NCBI GenBank assembly: GCA_030141605.1 | Contig: JAQGDQ010001021.1 | Span: 1 to 30,000, forward strand | Direction of reading: 5' to 3' | DNA length: 30,000 nt | DNA from: Tubiluchus corallicola | Taxonomy: Eukaryota; Priapulida; Priapulimorpha; Priapulimorphida; Tubiluchidae | Part shown: in pieces, positions 9,497 through 18,629 of the stretch | Layout of the letters: each line of letters begins with the position of its first letter | How positions within the stretch are numbered: position 1 is the stretch's first letter | Made by a program: the position numbers and the translations under genes | Notes under the pieces: generated by a model | Database searches by the model: none | What the model saw: the letters and a program-made list of their open reading frames with translations, nothing else | Told to the model about the DNA's origin: nothing

Positions 9497-10140
9497 ATAA
9501 TTGAGGGTTTGTCGTCAACAGAACGTTCAGGAAAATAACAGCAGAGTCAACAGAGACAAGTTGAAATTCACTCGAGCGAGCATACCCCCGCACAAAACAC
9601 AACATTGTCCTTGAACAGTAATTAAGACTAATAAGCTTGTTTTTCTGAGCAGTTTTTTCCTGGTTTTGCTAAATGTTTCAATCGCAAACGCAAACGATTC
9701 GAGTTCAGTCATGTTGAGGGAAACGCAAAAAAATGGGTTCCTACTGTTAAATTCAGGTAAAAAAGTCACAGGTAAAAAAGCCACAGGGAAAAAGTCACAG
9801 GTAAAAAGTCACAGGAAAAAAGTTTACAGGTAAAAAAGTCACAGGTAAAAAAGCCACAGGAAAAAAGTCACAGGTAAAAAAGCCACTGGTGAAAAAGTCA
9901 CAGGAAAAAAGTCACAGGTAAAAAAACCCACTGGTGAAAAATTCACAGGAAAAAAGTCACAGGTAAAAAAGTCACAGGTTAAAAAGTCACAGGAAAAAAG
10001 TCACAGGTAAAAAAACCACAGGTAAAAAAGCCACAGGTAAAAAGTCACAGGTAAAAAGTCACAGGAAAATCACAGGTAAAAAATATGTATATATATATAT
10101 ATGTATATGTATATGCATATGTATGTATATGTATATAGGT
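9497..10140 (+). repeat. 695-bp tandem duplication, unit 2
   Basis: Starts at ATAATTGAGGG (9497) directly after the (AT)n tract of unit 1 and repeats the unique segment to about 9755, then the minisatellite, then an AT/GTAT microsatellite to about 10165. The minisatellite is shorter here than in unit 1. Confidence 0.95.
9756..10082 (+). repeat. 15-bp minisatellite array 2
   Basis: About 21 units of the same GGTAAAAAAGYCACA motif as array 1. The unit variants come in a different order, so the two arrays have expanded, contracted or converted independently since the duplication. Confidence 0.95.
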
Positions 10141-10170
10141 ATATATACACATATGCATATATAGTATTAT
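10083..10170. repeat. (AT)n / (GTAT)n microsatellite
   Basis: ATATATAT tract grading into GTATATGTATATGCATATG-type units and ending near 10165. Confidence 0.9.
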
Positions 10171-10216
10171 CATAACGGTTTATATTGATTTTGTGCAACT
10201 CTACAATATTAATCTG

Positions 10217-10308
10217 TAGTCCTGGTGGCAAAAAGGCGAGAGTTCTAATCGCAAAGTCTCGGGTTCAAGCCCCGACTGACTCATAATTTTTCAGCATGTT
10301 TTTTTTTC
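10217..10308 (+). repeat. tRNA-like element 2 with perfect T-arm
   Basis: The T-arm is perfect: stem TCGGG (10259-10263), loop TTCAAGC, stem CCCGA (10271-10275). The B-box is GGGTTCAAGCC at 10261-10271, and an A-box-like TGGTGGCAAAAAGGCGA lies at 10224-10240. A run of nine or more T (about 10300-10308) follows and could terminate RNA polymerase III. The acceptor stem pairs only at about four of seven positions and no clear anticodon arm forms. It is a tRNA-derived SINE head or decayed tRNA gene, related to the element at 8081-8138. Confidence 0.55.
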
Positions 10309-10687
10309 AATTCATCAGCTATGCTATGTTAACTTCTGTATAATAGATCGTCACGTTAGCCACTTCTGGTCTACAAAAGGTCTACAAAATCATTAGTCGT
10401 GTCTTGACGGAGTTAGCAAAACGTTTTTTCGTCAACTTCCGAATGTGCGTAACCTACTTTGAAGATACCTGATATAATTTGATCTTGCTTAGCGTATACA
10501 TCACGCCTGCTTCACATTTAACAATGCAAAGTCGATCTTTATTAGAATGGAATACATCCTATAATGCAGCGATAACAACCTATTATGGAGCAAAACGGTT
10601 AAACTAACAAGAGCACCTCAAGTTTTTGCCCAATTAGTAAAAAGAGCAGAGCACTTCTCACGGTACAGCGTGCGTTTTTGCACCAGT
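10309..10687. other. Non-coding stretch, no feature recognised
   Basis: Ordinary AT-rich sequence with no recognisable coding, repeat or RNA signature. Confidence 0.4.
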
Positions 10688-11260
10688 TTAACCCTTATAG
10701 GGTCACGATTTTTTACAACCGATTTTGGTAACCGTGGGGTAAAAGATAACCACCATAATTCGTAAATTACTTTTCATAAACCACCGTGTTTCATTAGTAA
10801 ACAGCAACAGCATAATTTGTGGTTACGCTGACCACCATAGGATACATTGTACCTCTGCTTATAGACATGTGACTTACTAGTAATACGAAATTTAAATTCA
10901 CTTAGTTACGTTCCCTTATCTATGCTGGAATAACTGTAGGCAACCGACATTGCTAGCGCGTGTGGGGCAAAAATCATCGTTATTTTGAATTTATTGTCTA
11001 CTACTTTCTTCTTTTAGGTGAAGTAATTTGAGTAACTGACATGCCCGCAAAACAATAATGTATAGACAAGCGAAGTAAAGTTTCGACAATTTTAAAAAAA
11101 TCGACATATTGCATTTTCACTTTTATTTCGTGGTGAGACAATGCGCCTAAAATAAATAACAGAAAGTATTTTGTGCACAAAACATATTTAGAAAAAGTCA
11201 TAGAAAAGGTTTACGGGGATAACTTTTTACCCCCCCCCCCGGTGACCTTATATGGGTTAA
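10688..11260. mobile_element. piggyBac-like MITE with TTAA target duplications
   Basis: TTAA at 10688-10691 and 11257-11260 bracket a 565-bp element (10692-11256). It begins CCCTTATAGGGTCAC and ends with the inverted complement of CCCATATAAGGTCAC; 13 of 15 positions match. Duplicated TTAA and ends beginning CCC are hallmarks of piggyBac-superfamily transposons. Further inside, GTAACCGTGGGGTAAAAG on the left loosely mirrors the right side across TTTACGGGGATAAC. A minus-strand open frame at 11001-11201 lies inside but is too short and unlike a transposase, so the element is non-autonomous. A run of about ten or more C (11230-11241) sits just inside the right end. Confidence 0.8.
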
Positions 11261-11640
11261 ATAGACACACGATTACACTACTCATTGTTTAAATAATTCT
11301 TTAGAGGTTCGGTTGTTTTCACTCAATCTCATTTTAATTTACTGTTCAAAATATACATTTTCTTGCATATAAAAGTTAGCAATTGTTTCTTAAATTATTT
11401 TTTTCTTCAAATGGGAAGGTGAACTATTGAACTAATTCTTTATTTTGAACTAATGTTTACACAATCATCCAGTTAGATAGCAATAGTTAGTTAAAAAATC
11501 AATTTTATTTGTTTACAAATAATCTATAATTTCAGTATTTTGTTCAGGTTAAACGTAAGTTGAGTTTCGACGCGAAATCGACATTAACTAAAATTATTTT
11601 AATAACGTAGTACGCGAAAAACAGAATGAGTAAAATTCTT
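11261..11640. other. AT-rich non-coding stretch
   Basis: No coding or repeat signal is seen between the piggyBac-like MITE and the tRNA-like segment. Confidence 0.4.
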
Positions 11641-11705
11641 AAAACACTGGGAATCGAACTTGCGCCCTGCGCCATGCTGGCTCAAACTCTACAAATAGCT
11701 GCAAC
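11641..11705 (-). repeat. Possible tRNA-derived fragment
   Basis: Read on the minus strand, AAGTTCGATTCCC resembles a polymerase III B-box and is followed by TTTT at 11644-11641. GAGCCAGCATGGCGCAGGG lies upstream. The T-arm stem does not pair, so this is at best a decayed tRNA-derived SINE piece. Confidence 0.3.
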
Positions 11706-11720
11706 CATATAAAGTCAACG

Positions 11721-11888
11721 CATGGTTGCATGTTTACATTGTTACATGGTTGCATGTTTACATTGTTACATGGTTGCATGTATACATTGTTACATGGTTG
11801 CATGTTTACATTGTTACATGGTTGCATGTTTACATTGTTACATGGTTGCACGTTTACATTGTTACATGGTTGCATGTTTACATTGTTA
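11721..11888. repeat. 24-bp minisatellite, 7 units
   Basis: Exactly seven head-to-tail units of CATGGTTGCATGTTTACATT plus GTTA, starting every 24 bases from 11721, with only two substitutions (TGTATACATT and GCACGTTTAC). The period is a multiple of three, so all three plus frames and one minus frame stay open. The apparent proteins are simple octapeptide repeats with no support as genes. Confidence 0.97.
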
Positions 11889-13058
11889 CATGATTGCTTT
11901 GCTTTTCAAAAAACTAATTTATCTTTCACAAGACTAACTTGACACGTCTCAGTACTAACACATATTTATCACCAGGTGAATAATATCTCACACGTGCTTA
12001 GAAAACAGTCCATAACAATTTGGATGTTTCCTCCTTTATTTAAATTACAAAGGAAGTTAACAAGAATAAAAATGAAAAACGGAAACTGTCATAAAAACGG
12101 CAACGCGCATCGTAATTTACGAAACGGCTTGGAAAGATTAAAGTAAGGCGCAAAATTTGAGAAATTACAGCGAAGATTTATGACGTAACGCATAAACGAG
12201 CGTGCATAATTTATCATAATTTATCACAATTTCAACGCGCGCAAAGCAAAGCTTAAATTATTCATCGCGTGGTGGATTTTTTTGTGAATTGCAGAACAAC
12301 GCGTTGACGCAGGGCTCGGTTGAAAAATGGCAGCCATTGTTTGTCCAATGATTGTCAAAGCCTTTTATTGACTTATCACGCCTGGAGACGAACATTCCCC
12401 AGAAATATAAATAAGCCCTCATGTTTCGAAAATAATGTTGTATTTCAAATTCACGGTTGATCTAAGATGAGGCGAAATATGCCCGCTCTGGTGTGCACGA
12501 AACTCAAGAATGCAAGAGACCAGAATTAGGAAAACAAGAACGAAAATAACAAGGAAGAAGTACTTCAAAACCAAAACAGAGAGGCAAAATTTGCATATTT
12601 TAATTCCTGAATGTTTAAGTTAATGGGATTGATATTTAAAGGGTCAACATTTAAATAGTTTAATGAAACAGGAATGCCCGTTAATTTGTTTAAAAAGCTC
12701 TTGTTAAAGTCAAACAAACGGAAACGGAAATGTACAATCCTAGGCTGGGCTAAGGTTTACCCAAAGCTTTGGCCTGCCTTGAACCGTTCAGAAACCGTGT
12801 ACAAATGGTAATAAGTCACCTAAACCGGCAAGTTTACCCATTTCGTTCAATTTGTTAACTTTTCGCAGTAGGCTTAGAAAAAACAACGTTAGCAACAAGG
12901 TAACCACCGATCACGGAGACTTGTGAGCACTGAGCAACCAAAACGCACAACTCCCAAGGCTAGAATTAGCTATGGATACTCTGTCAAGGCTCCAAGGTAA
13001 TAAAATAATAGCTGTTTAAATAACTGTGACATTGACATTGACAAAATCTGAGACTTAC
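11889..13058. other. Probable intron sequence downstream of the Eph exon
   Basis: Non-coding sequence on the 3' side of the minus-strand exon. It begins immediately with the intron donor at 13058-13053. No further Eph exon (cysteine-rich module, fibronectin III, transmembrane or kinase) is recognised here or anywhere down to position 1. The 12050-12500 part has several GCGC/ACGCG words but no coding pattern. Confidence 0.5.
13053..13058 (-). other. Splice donor of the Eph exon
   Basis: On the minus strand the exon ends ..GCGAAG and the intron begins GTAAGT, a consensus donor. The junction falls after the first base of a codon (phase 1). Confidence 0.9.
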
Positions 13059-13734
13059 CTTCGCATTGTTGACCGATGGCTTGATACCCCGGAACGCACT
13101 CGCAGCCGCCGGTCAGTATTGACCACGAACCGTCGCCGGTGCACAGGTAGGACGGCTGCTGGCTCTGAGCCGAATTCGACACGCAGTGACCGATGGTCTG
13201 ACGGATGGAGGAGAGTTCCCGTCCCGTCGGAGTCTCCGGAAAGAACGCGTGGTTGATGGTGATATTCGGGCAGGTGATGTAGTAGACTTTGACGGACAGC
13301 AAGGAGATGCAGGCGCCCTCGTCGTGAAATGCAAAATACGCGCCCTTCTTGGAGACCGGGATGCTGCGGATTTCTTCGTTGATGACCACTTCGTTGTTGT
13401 CGCTGAAGCGTCCCTCGTCGGCGGCGATGCGGTCAATCATCTTGTAGGTGTTCGTGCTCCAAGTGGGCATGTTGTCGTCGGCAAAGTCAAACTCGGATTC
13501 GAAATAGAGGAGGCTGAAGGTCTCCTTGCAGGACCGCACCGTCGCCGGAAAGTGGGTGCAGTCTCTCATGGAAAATTTCACCTGAACGTAGAGGCGCTCG
13601 GCCGGTCCGCGTTCGATGAACGGAGTCCGTAACCAATTGCGGACATTGGCCTGGTTAACATCACAGACAACGTAGGATCTCCAGCTGACCATGTTCCTGT
13701 CCTCGTCATAGTGGGGATAACTTTCCTCAAGCCA
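13059..13734 (-). CDS. Eph: Eph receptor tyrosine kinase, ligand-binding-domain exon
   Basis: The exon encodes 225 codons plus one base, most of the extracellular ephrin-binding domain and the start of the cysteine-rich region of an Eph receptor, which binds membrane-anchored ephrins on adjacent cells and signals through an intracellular tyrosine kinase. Numbering from the first exon codon, family motifs appear in order: NWLRTPFI (33-40), AERLYVQVKF (45-54), RDC (57-59), SCKETF (68-73), IAADE (103-107), KKGAYFAFHDEGAC (129-142), LLSVKVYY (145-152) and CP (155-156). Cysteines 24/142 and 59/69 have the same spacing (118 and 10) as the two conserved disulfides of vertebrate Eph ligand-binding domains. 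Cysteines 184, 198, 211, 213 and 224 begin the sushi/EGF-like region. NIT at 157-159 is a potential N-glycosylation site. The exon begins in phase 0 after a TTTCAG acceptor and ends in phase 1 at a GTAAGT donor. Missing from the window are the signal peptide, the first residues of the domain, the fibronectin III repeats, the membrane segment and the kinase. Which Eph paralogue it is cannot be told. Confidence 0.97.
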
Positions 13735-13770
13735 CTGAAACAAAAAAACAAACAGAAATGATTTACATGT
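13735..13770 (-). other. Splice acceptor of the Eph exon
   Basis: On the minus strand, CTGTTTGTTTTTTTGTTTCAG gives a long T-rich polypyrimidine tract and a terminal CAG directly before TGG CTT GAG. The acceptor leaves the reading frame in phase 0. Confidence 0.9.
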
Positions 13771-14155
13771 TTTCAATAAGGGGTCGTCCACCAAAGAGGT
13801 CATTATGTGTGCATTATGTAGGCCCATTAGTATTAGACAGCTCCTGTTACTAAACTACAGGAGTATAACAGTGTAGTGAAAAACTATATGCAGTCTATCT
13901 TAGTCCTTGATGCAAGGAGTAAGTTATTTGGTAATCGAATGCCCTTCCACATGCATATATTCCTTGGTGCTTCAAAATTTCACACCACTGATTAAACTGT
14001 TTTGTTCAAAGTGTTAAAAGATAGACCTATGTCAGCAGCCAGCTGGTCACCAATCCATCAAAATCACACTCAAAATCTGACCTAACTTTCAGTATGCCTC
14101 ACTTGTCCAACCTATTTTGCTTGAACATATATGTATACTCTACAAGGCGAACAAG
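13771..14155. other. Probable intron sequence upstream of the Eph exon
   Basis: No coding signal is seen. The open frame continuing upstream of the acceptor on the minus strand to 13827 reads into intron and is not part of the protein. The preceding exons, expected to encode a signal peptide and the N-terminal strand of the ligand-binding domain, were not recognised up to the end of the window. Confidence 0.5.
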
Positions 14156-14159
14156 TTAA

Positions 14160-14232
14160 GAGGTCCTGCTGTGTACTGCAAAGTTAAGCAACACCAGACA
14201 AGATTTCCAAAAGGATGACTGAACCAGTAGTG
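14160..14232 (+). repeat. Possible 5S rRNA-derived sequence
   Basis: AAAGTTAAGCAACACCAGAC followed 15 bases later by GGATGACTGAACC recalls the central part of 5S rRNA, where GUUAAGC is followed by GGAUGGGAGACC. The intervening bases do not match well and the two ends of 5S rRNA are not seen, so this could be a 5S-derived SINE fragment or a coincidence. Confidence 0.3.
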
Positions 14233-14310
14233 ATTGCTAGAAAAACTGCTTCTGGGGGGATTCATCAGCCCAATTGGCCTTCACGTTAAAACACTTAATC
14301 ACAGCTTGAA

Positions 14311-14670
14311 AATTATTATTATTATCATCATCATCATCACCATCACCATCACCATCACCATCACCATCACCATCACCATCATCATCATCATCACCACCAC
14401 CACCATCATCACCATCAGCATTACCAACACCATCATCATCACCATCATCATCATCACCATCACCATCACCATCATCATCATCATCACCATCGTCACCACC
14501 ACCACCACCATCATCACCATCAGCATTACCAACACCATCTCATCATCATCATCATCATCATCACCACTGCCACCATCATCATCATCAGCAGCAGCAGCAG
14601 CATCACCATTATCATCATCATCATCATCATTATATAGTATTACTTTATTATTATTACGTATTATTACTAT
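14311..14670. repeat. (ATC)n/(ACC)n trinucleotide array
   Basis: A 320-bp block of ATC, ACC and ATT triplets ending in AGC and ATT triplets, extending as (ATT)n to 14670. It contains a higher-order repeat: CAGCATTACCAACACCATC occurs at 14416 and again at 14521 (period 105). The apparent Ile/Thr-rich and Asp/Met-rich proteins on either strand are by-products of the array. Confidence 0.97.
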
Positions 14671-15845
14671 TAACATAATATTTAGTAACATGAGTCTGTT
14701 ACAGTGTATTATATGACCATTTAACCAAAATAATAACCAAAAAAATGAGGCTTTTAATGTCATTTATTTCAACATCCATTAAGAGCGCTGGCAATATGGA
14801 CTGAGCGAAATCCAGTTGGATACTTTCAAGAGCCGAAGCAGCAGCTGGAAAGCCTGCGATAGGGGGGAAAATCGACAAGAAATTCAATAGCTTTTAACTC
14901 TCTCCTCACGGCTATTTATCAAGCACCCTGGCTGACAGCGCTGTCCAATGCACCGTCAACAAGAGAACAGCCATTCGCCATCATTCACTGCTTTGTTAAA
15001 AAATTAACAGCTGTTAGAGGCTAGAAAAGCCGTACGAGGAAGGGGCTTTTGCTCTCAATTGATCGTATAAAGGAGGGAACCTCTTATTACGAAGACAGTA
15101 AGTGTTTCTTTAGACTCTCCTGGCACAGTAATATCATAATTCTAGCAAATTGTAAAACTGACATTTTGACAAGAGAAAAAACAAAGATCACTCATATAAA
15201 TACGCCTCTGCAGCTTTTTCGTTTGGGGTTAACTTCAACCAGCAGCAGGTTGTACTATGTTCGAGCTCCTCGATCAAATTCGAATTTAGCAGCAAATCTG
15301 TGACCCGAAATTCATCAAACCAGCAACGAAACCAGAACGACTGGGTACAACGATTATTAATAACAGTATTAGTCGCAAAGATGAGCTTTATTCGTCAAAA
15401 ATAAACAAGGTAATTGCATTAGCCCAGATTTGGCGCAACTGAAAGGGTTAATCATGCTTGTTGACCAACAACGGTATGTACACAACGACGTGTATGTCAC
15501 GTGACGCGGCACCTAATACGCTCATTAAGTTTGCCAATAAACACCGAATGTAATAAAATCGCATTAGAGCCTGCTGACATTGACACACAGCCCAACGTCT
15601 TGCATTACCTTTCCGAGGATCTATAAACCTAGACATCTGCCGTGTGCACACGCAGGCTAATGGGCACAGCGCGATCTAGCGGTAATGCACATTCTAGTAG
15701 ACGATATTATTGCAATCATAAATAACATCGACGTCGTCTTCATATTAATAATGCACGCGGCACAGCGAGAGTTGAAGAGCAGCTGCATCTGGTCTCCGAA
15801 AGGCTTTTAGCCCTTCAAAATTTTAAACTATTGTTGCCACAGATA
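14671..15845. other. Non-coding stretch, no gene recognised
   Basis: Holds small open frames (15049-15303 plus, 15448-15651 minus) with no recognisable domain. A TAGCGGTAATGC-type segment near 15675 and CACGTGAC near 15497 are noted but not interpretable. I see no clear repeat. Confidence 0.35.
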
Positions 15846-16320
15846 GGTGTCACTGGATAAAAAGACACCAGGGGCAGTGTCGCAAACATATGATTGTTTT
15901 GAGACAATGGATTCGACGTAAAAGTTTGATTTTATACCGTGAAATTAACAACAAGCTTTGAAAAAGCCTGTTCTAAAATACAAACTAAAAAGAATTGGTC
16001 CCAGAACAAAACCTTGAGGGAGACTGATTTGCACATCGACATCACACACTTAAAATGACAGCTGTACAGATGACACTGGTTTTATACTTGTCAATTTAAC
16101 ATCATCTAACACTGTCTTTGTGTTTATCAATTTAACATAAAAACCCTATTCTAAAATACAAACTAAAAAGAATTGGTCCCAGAATCGAACCTTGGGGGAA
16201 ACTGATTTGTGCACCGACATCACACACTTAAAATGAGAGTTGTACAGATGACACTGGTTTTATACTTGTCAATTTAACATCATCTAACACTGTCTTTGTG
16301 CTTATCAATTTAACATAATG
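15846..16320 (-). mobile_element. LINE reverse-transcriptase fragment, tandemly duplicated
   Basis: Read on the minus strand, two units (16149-16320 and 15971-16148, period 178) each encode a piece of a non-LTR reverse transcriptase. The outer unit gives PQGSILGPILFSLYF. The inner one has Phe for Ser and an otherwise similar motif. This is the conserved core motif found ahead of the catalytic YxDD box in LINE polymerases. A TAA stop precedes it in frame in at least one unit. Downstream (15846-15970) is a non-RT segment with TGATTGTTTTGAGACAATG. The same RT plus tail arrangement recurs on the plus strand at 23049-23275. No YxDD or endonuclease is present, so the fragment is inactive. Confidence 0.8.
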
Positions 16321-17311
16321 TTAATTCAGATTTTAATCAATTCTAATTATGTTATACAGTGACAGATGGCGCACTTTCCTCAATTAAATTTTAAGTCAAA
16401 TTGTCATTGTTTACTGATGATTGTTCCTTTACTGGTGGACAGATTGGCATGGATTTGAAAATCTGGTGACCTTTTCATGCCTAATTTGAATCCCTCGAAA
16501 AGGTTTGTTTTAGCTGCTCTTAGCAAACAGATGCTGAGAATTGCTAATCAATAAGTTACTTGAGACGCCCCCCCCCCATAGCTGTAAACCTCTTATCACC
16601 ATTAAATAAACTATGCCAATAGATTATGTAATGTTTGCATCTAAAACTTTAAATTTTGTTTCACCGTCCCTCTTTCTCATCCCTCTCTCTACTTCAAAAT
16701 TATGATAATGGCCATGATAATGTTTGTCACTCGTCATTATCATCATTATTATTATAGCCGTCATTACCGTCGTCATTGTCATTGTCATTGGTTCTCCACT
16801 TCAGCGGCTCAAATTATTTAGAATTGTCAAATGTTGCTCAATTTAAAGGAAAGAACAAGTCACTCAGTATGTTGGGTTTATTTTACAGTTACCACTTAAA
16901 CTTAGAAAAATATAACAAAGAAATTTGCAAAAAAGTTTCCATAAAGCATAAATGTGAAATATATTGCCTCTGAATACAATGTTTAGGCGTTGCGGTTGCC
17001 GTTGTTCGTTTGAAAATTATGAAGCGCGCGCTGCTTAAACTATTAAAACTTCTGCAGCTTACCTAATGTTCACGCAAAAAACGTTTCGAAATCATCTATC
17101 TAATGTTTTCGTAAAAGTTATTATACGTTTGACGAAGATCGACAATGCGCTACTTTTCTTCAAAATGAATGACGTCATTAGAAGAAGAATGGGCATTCAA
17201 AATGGGCAGCGCCCAGGCATCAAGTGATCGCGACTTTAAAGTGATTTTGCTAATTTTGGGGTGGTTATTGGAGTTCTGTTACTAATTCCTTCTAACATTT
17301 TTTGCGAATAT
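16321..17311. other. Non-coding stretch, minor simple repeats
   Basis: Contains a C homopolymer (about 16568-16577), cryptic GTCATT/ATT repeats at 16700-16790 with a 9-bp inverted pair (ATGATAATG 16714-16722, CATTATCAT 16735-16743), and an unrecognised open frame at 16776-16973. No gene is called. Confidence 0.4.
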
Positions 17312-17600
17312 TGAAAAAAGCCTAACTTCCCAGAAGACCTGACCTTTCCTTTATAACTGTTCCTTAATGTTGGCATTTACACACATAACACACGGGGAAA
17401 TGAACTGAATTACGGATGCAAGTATAAGTTGACATCCCGATTTATCTCCCTCTATCCTTGAAATAAGCCTCACTTCCCAGAAGGCCTGATCTTTCCTTTA
17501 AAAATGTTCCTTAATGTTGGCATGTACACATATAATACACGGGGAAAGGAATTGAATTACGGATGCAAATATAAGTTGACATCCGGATTTATCTCCTACT
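17312..17600 (+). repeat. 147-bp tandem duplication, 2 units
   Basis: Unit 1 at 17312-17458 and unit 2 at 17459-17600 share ACTTCCCAGAAG, GTTCCTTAATGTTGGCAT, CACGGGGAAA and AATATAAGTTGACATCC blocks. The period measures 147 bases at both ends of the unit. The units differ by a modest number of substitutions and no large indel. Confidence 0.95.
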
Positions 17601-18244
17601 ACCCTAACAGCCCAAGCCAATCAAACTCATTAACAGTCTTTTCAGCTGCGAGGTTACGAAATAGCACCTGATTACCGATTAGACCCTGTGATAATCAGGT
17701 AATGGTCAAGAGATTGAGGTGATGGTCACTCTGCCAGACGGACCACAACACCCACCTGGGATAAGATAAAGGCCGCCTGGCGTTAATGGATAAAATTGCA
17801 GGCAATTCATGCTCAATGCATCCTTTGTGGAACAAAAGTTGTCAGACGTAAGCAGGAAGGGTTAAAAAGTGGAAATTGACTTTTGGGCATGTTACATGAT
17901 TTCGGCAAATTAATGTGACTAATTGCTTCAAACGTCCAATTACTGTATAGTACCTGTCAAGCCTTCACTATCTTAGTATGAAGTAGAATACTATCTTCAA
18001 GAGAGAAGCCACGAACAAACAAAAAATTTCGATGCACTAAAGCCATCTCAATGGAATTATCATGGTACAACAACACCACATTCACAATCTCTCTTAACTA
18101 TGAGAGTTTTCAGTCAAGTTTTCTCTCGCTTGCATTTTAATAGGTATAATCATTGATAGAACTGCTTAATTTGGAGCTAAAATCATCTGAATTTCGTGAT
18201 TTTGAAATGTTGCTGCACCGTGATATTCAATTTCACCATATTCA
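17601..18244. other. Non-coding stretch with a 9-bp inverted repeat and GATA words
   Basis: ACCTGATTA (17666-17674) and TAATCAGGT (17692-17700) are perfect inverted copies around ATTAGACCCTGTGA. GATAAGATAAAGG follows at about 17761, with CAGCTG at 17644. Such clustering of homeodomain-like, E-box and GATA words could mark a regulatory element, but no conservation data are available. Confidence 0.3.
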
Positions 18245-18372
18245 CTGTCGTCGCTGTTATTGTCGTCGTCATCATCGTAATCGTCTTCGTCTTCGTCATC
18301 GTCATCGTCGTCGTCGTCGTCATGATCATCATCATAATCATCATCATCATCATCAAAAGCAGCAGCGACAGT
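18245..18372. repeat. (GTC)n/(ATC)n trinucleotide array
   Basis: GTCGTCATCATCG grading to TCTTCGTCTTCG, then GTCGTCGTC and CATCATCATC. Apparent Asp-rich, Val-rich and His-rich proteins here are simple-repeat translations. Confidence 0.97.
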
Positions 18373-18578
18373 AAACATCATAGTCCATTTATGACCCGTT
18401 CTTTGGCTAGTTTTAAAGAAGAACTATCCTTCAACACTAAAAATGTCCTAATAAAATCTGTTTGACACATTATGTGTATTTATTGGTGTTCGAAGCGAGT
18501 GAAGAAGGGCTTCGTGTCAAAGAATTCCTGAAAGAAAATGGTTTTATGTCAAAAAAGGTACAGGTATTTGATTTAAAG

Positions 18579-18597
18579 TTGCTGCTGCTGCTGTTGT

Positions 18598-18629
<32 letters not shown>

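Noticed and set aside
10217-10282. Functional tRNA gene
   Set aside because: The T-arm is perfect, but the acceptor stem pairs at about four of seven positions and no anticodon arm forms.
11641-11705. Confident tRNA-derived SINE call
   Set aside because: Only a B-box-like word is present and the T-arm stem does not pair; kept as a low-confidence feature only.
13186-13632. Long plus-strand open frame opposite the Eph exon
   Set aside because: It is the antisense shadow of a GC-rich conserved exon, and its protein has no recognisable features.
13735-13827. Upstream extension of the Eph reading frame to an ATG at 13827
   Set aside because: A consensus TTTCAG acceptor with a polypyrimidine tract lies at 13735-13755, and the family similarity begins right after it. 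The extension is intron sequence.
14234-14763. Ile/Thr-rich and Asp/Met-rich open frames
   Set aside because: Translations of the ATC/ACC microsatellite in two strands.
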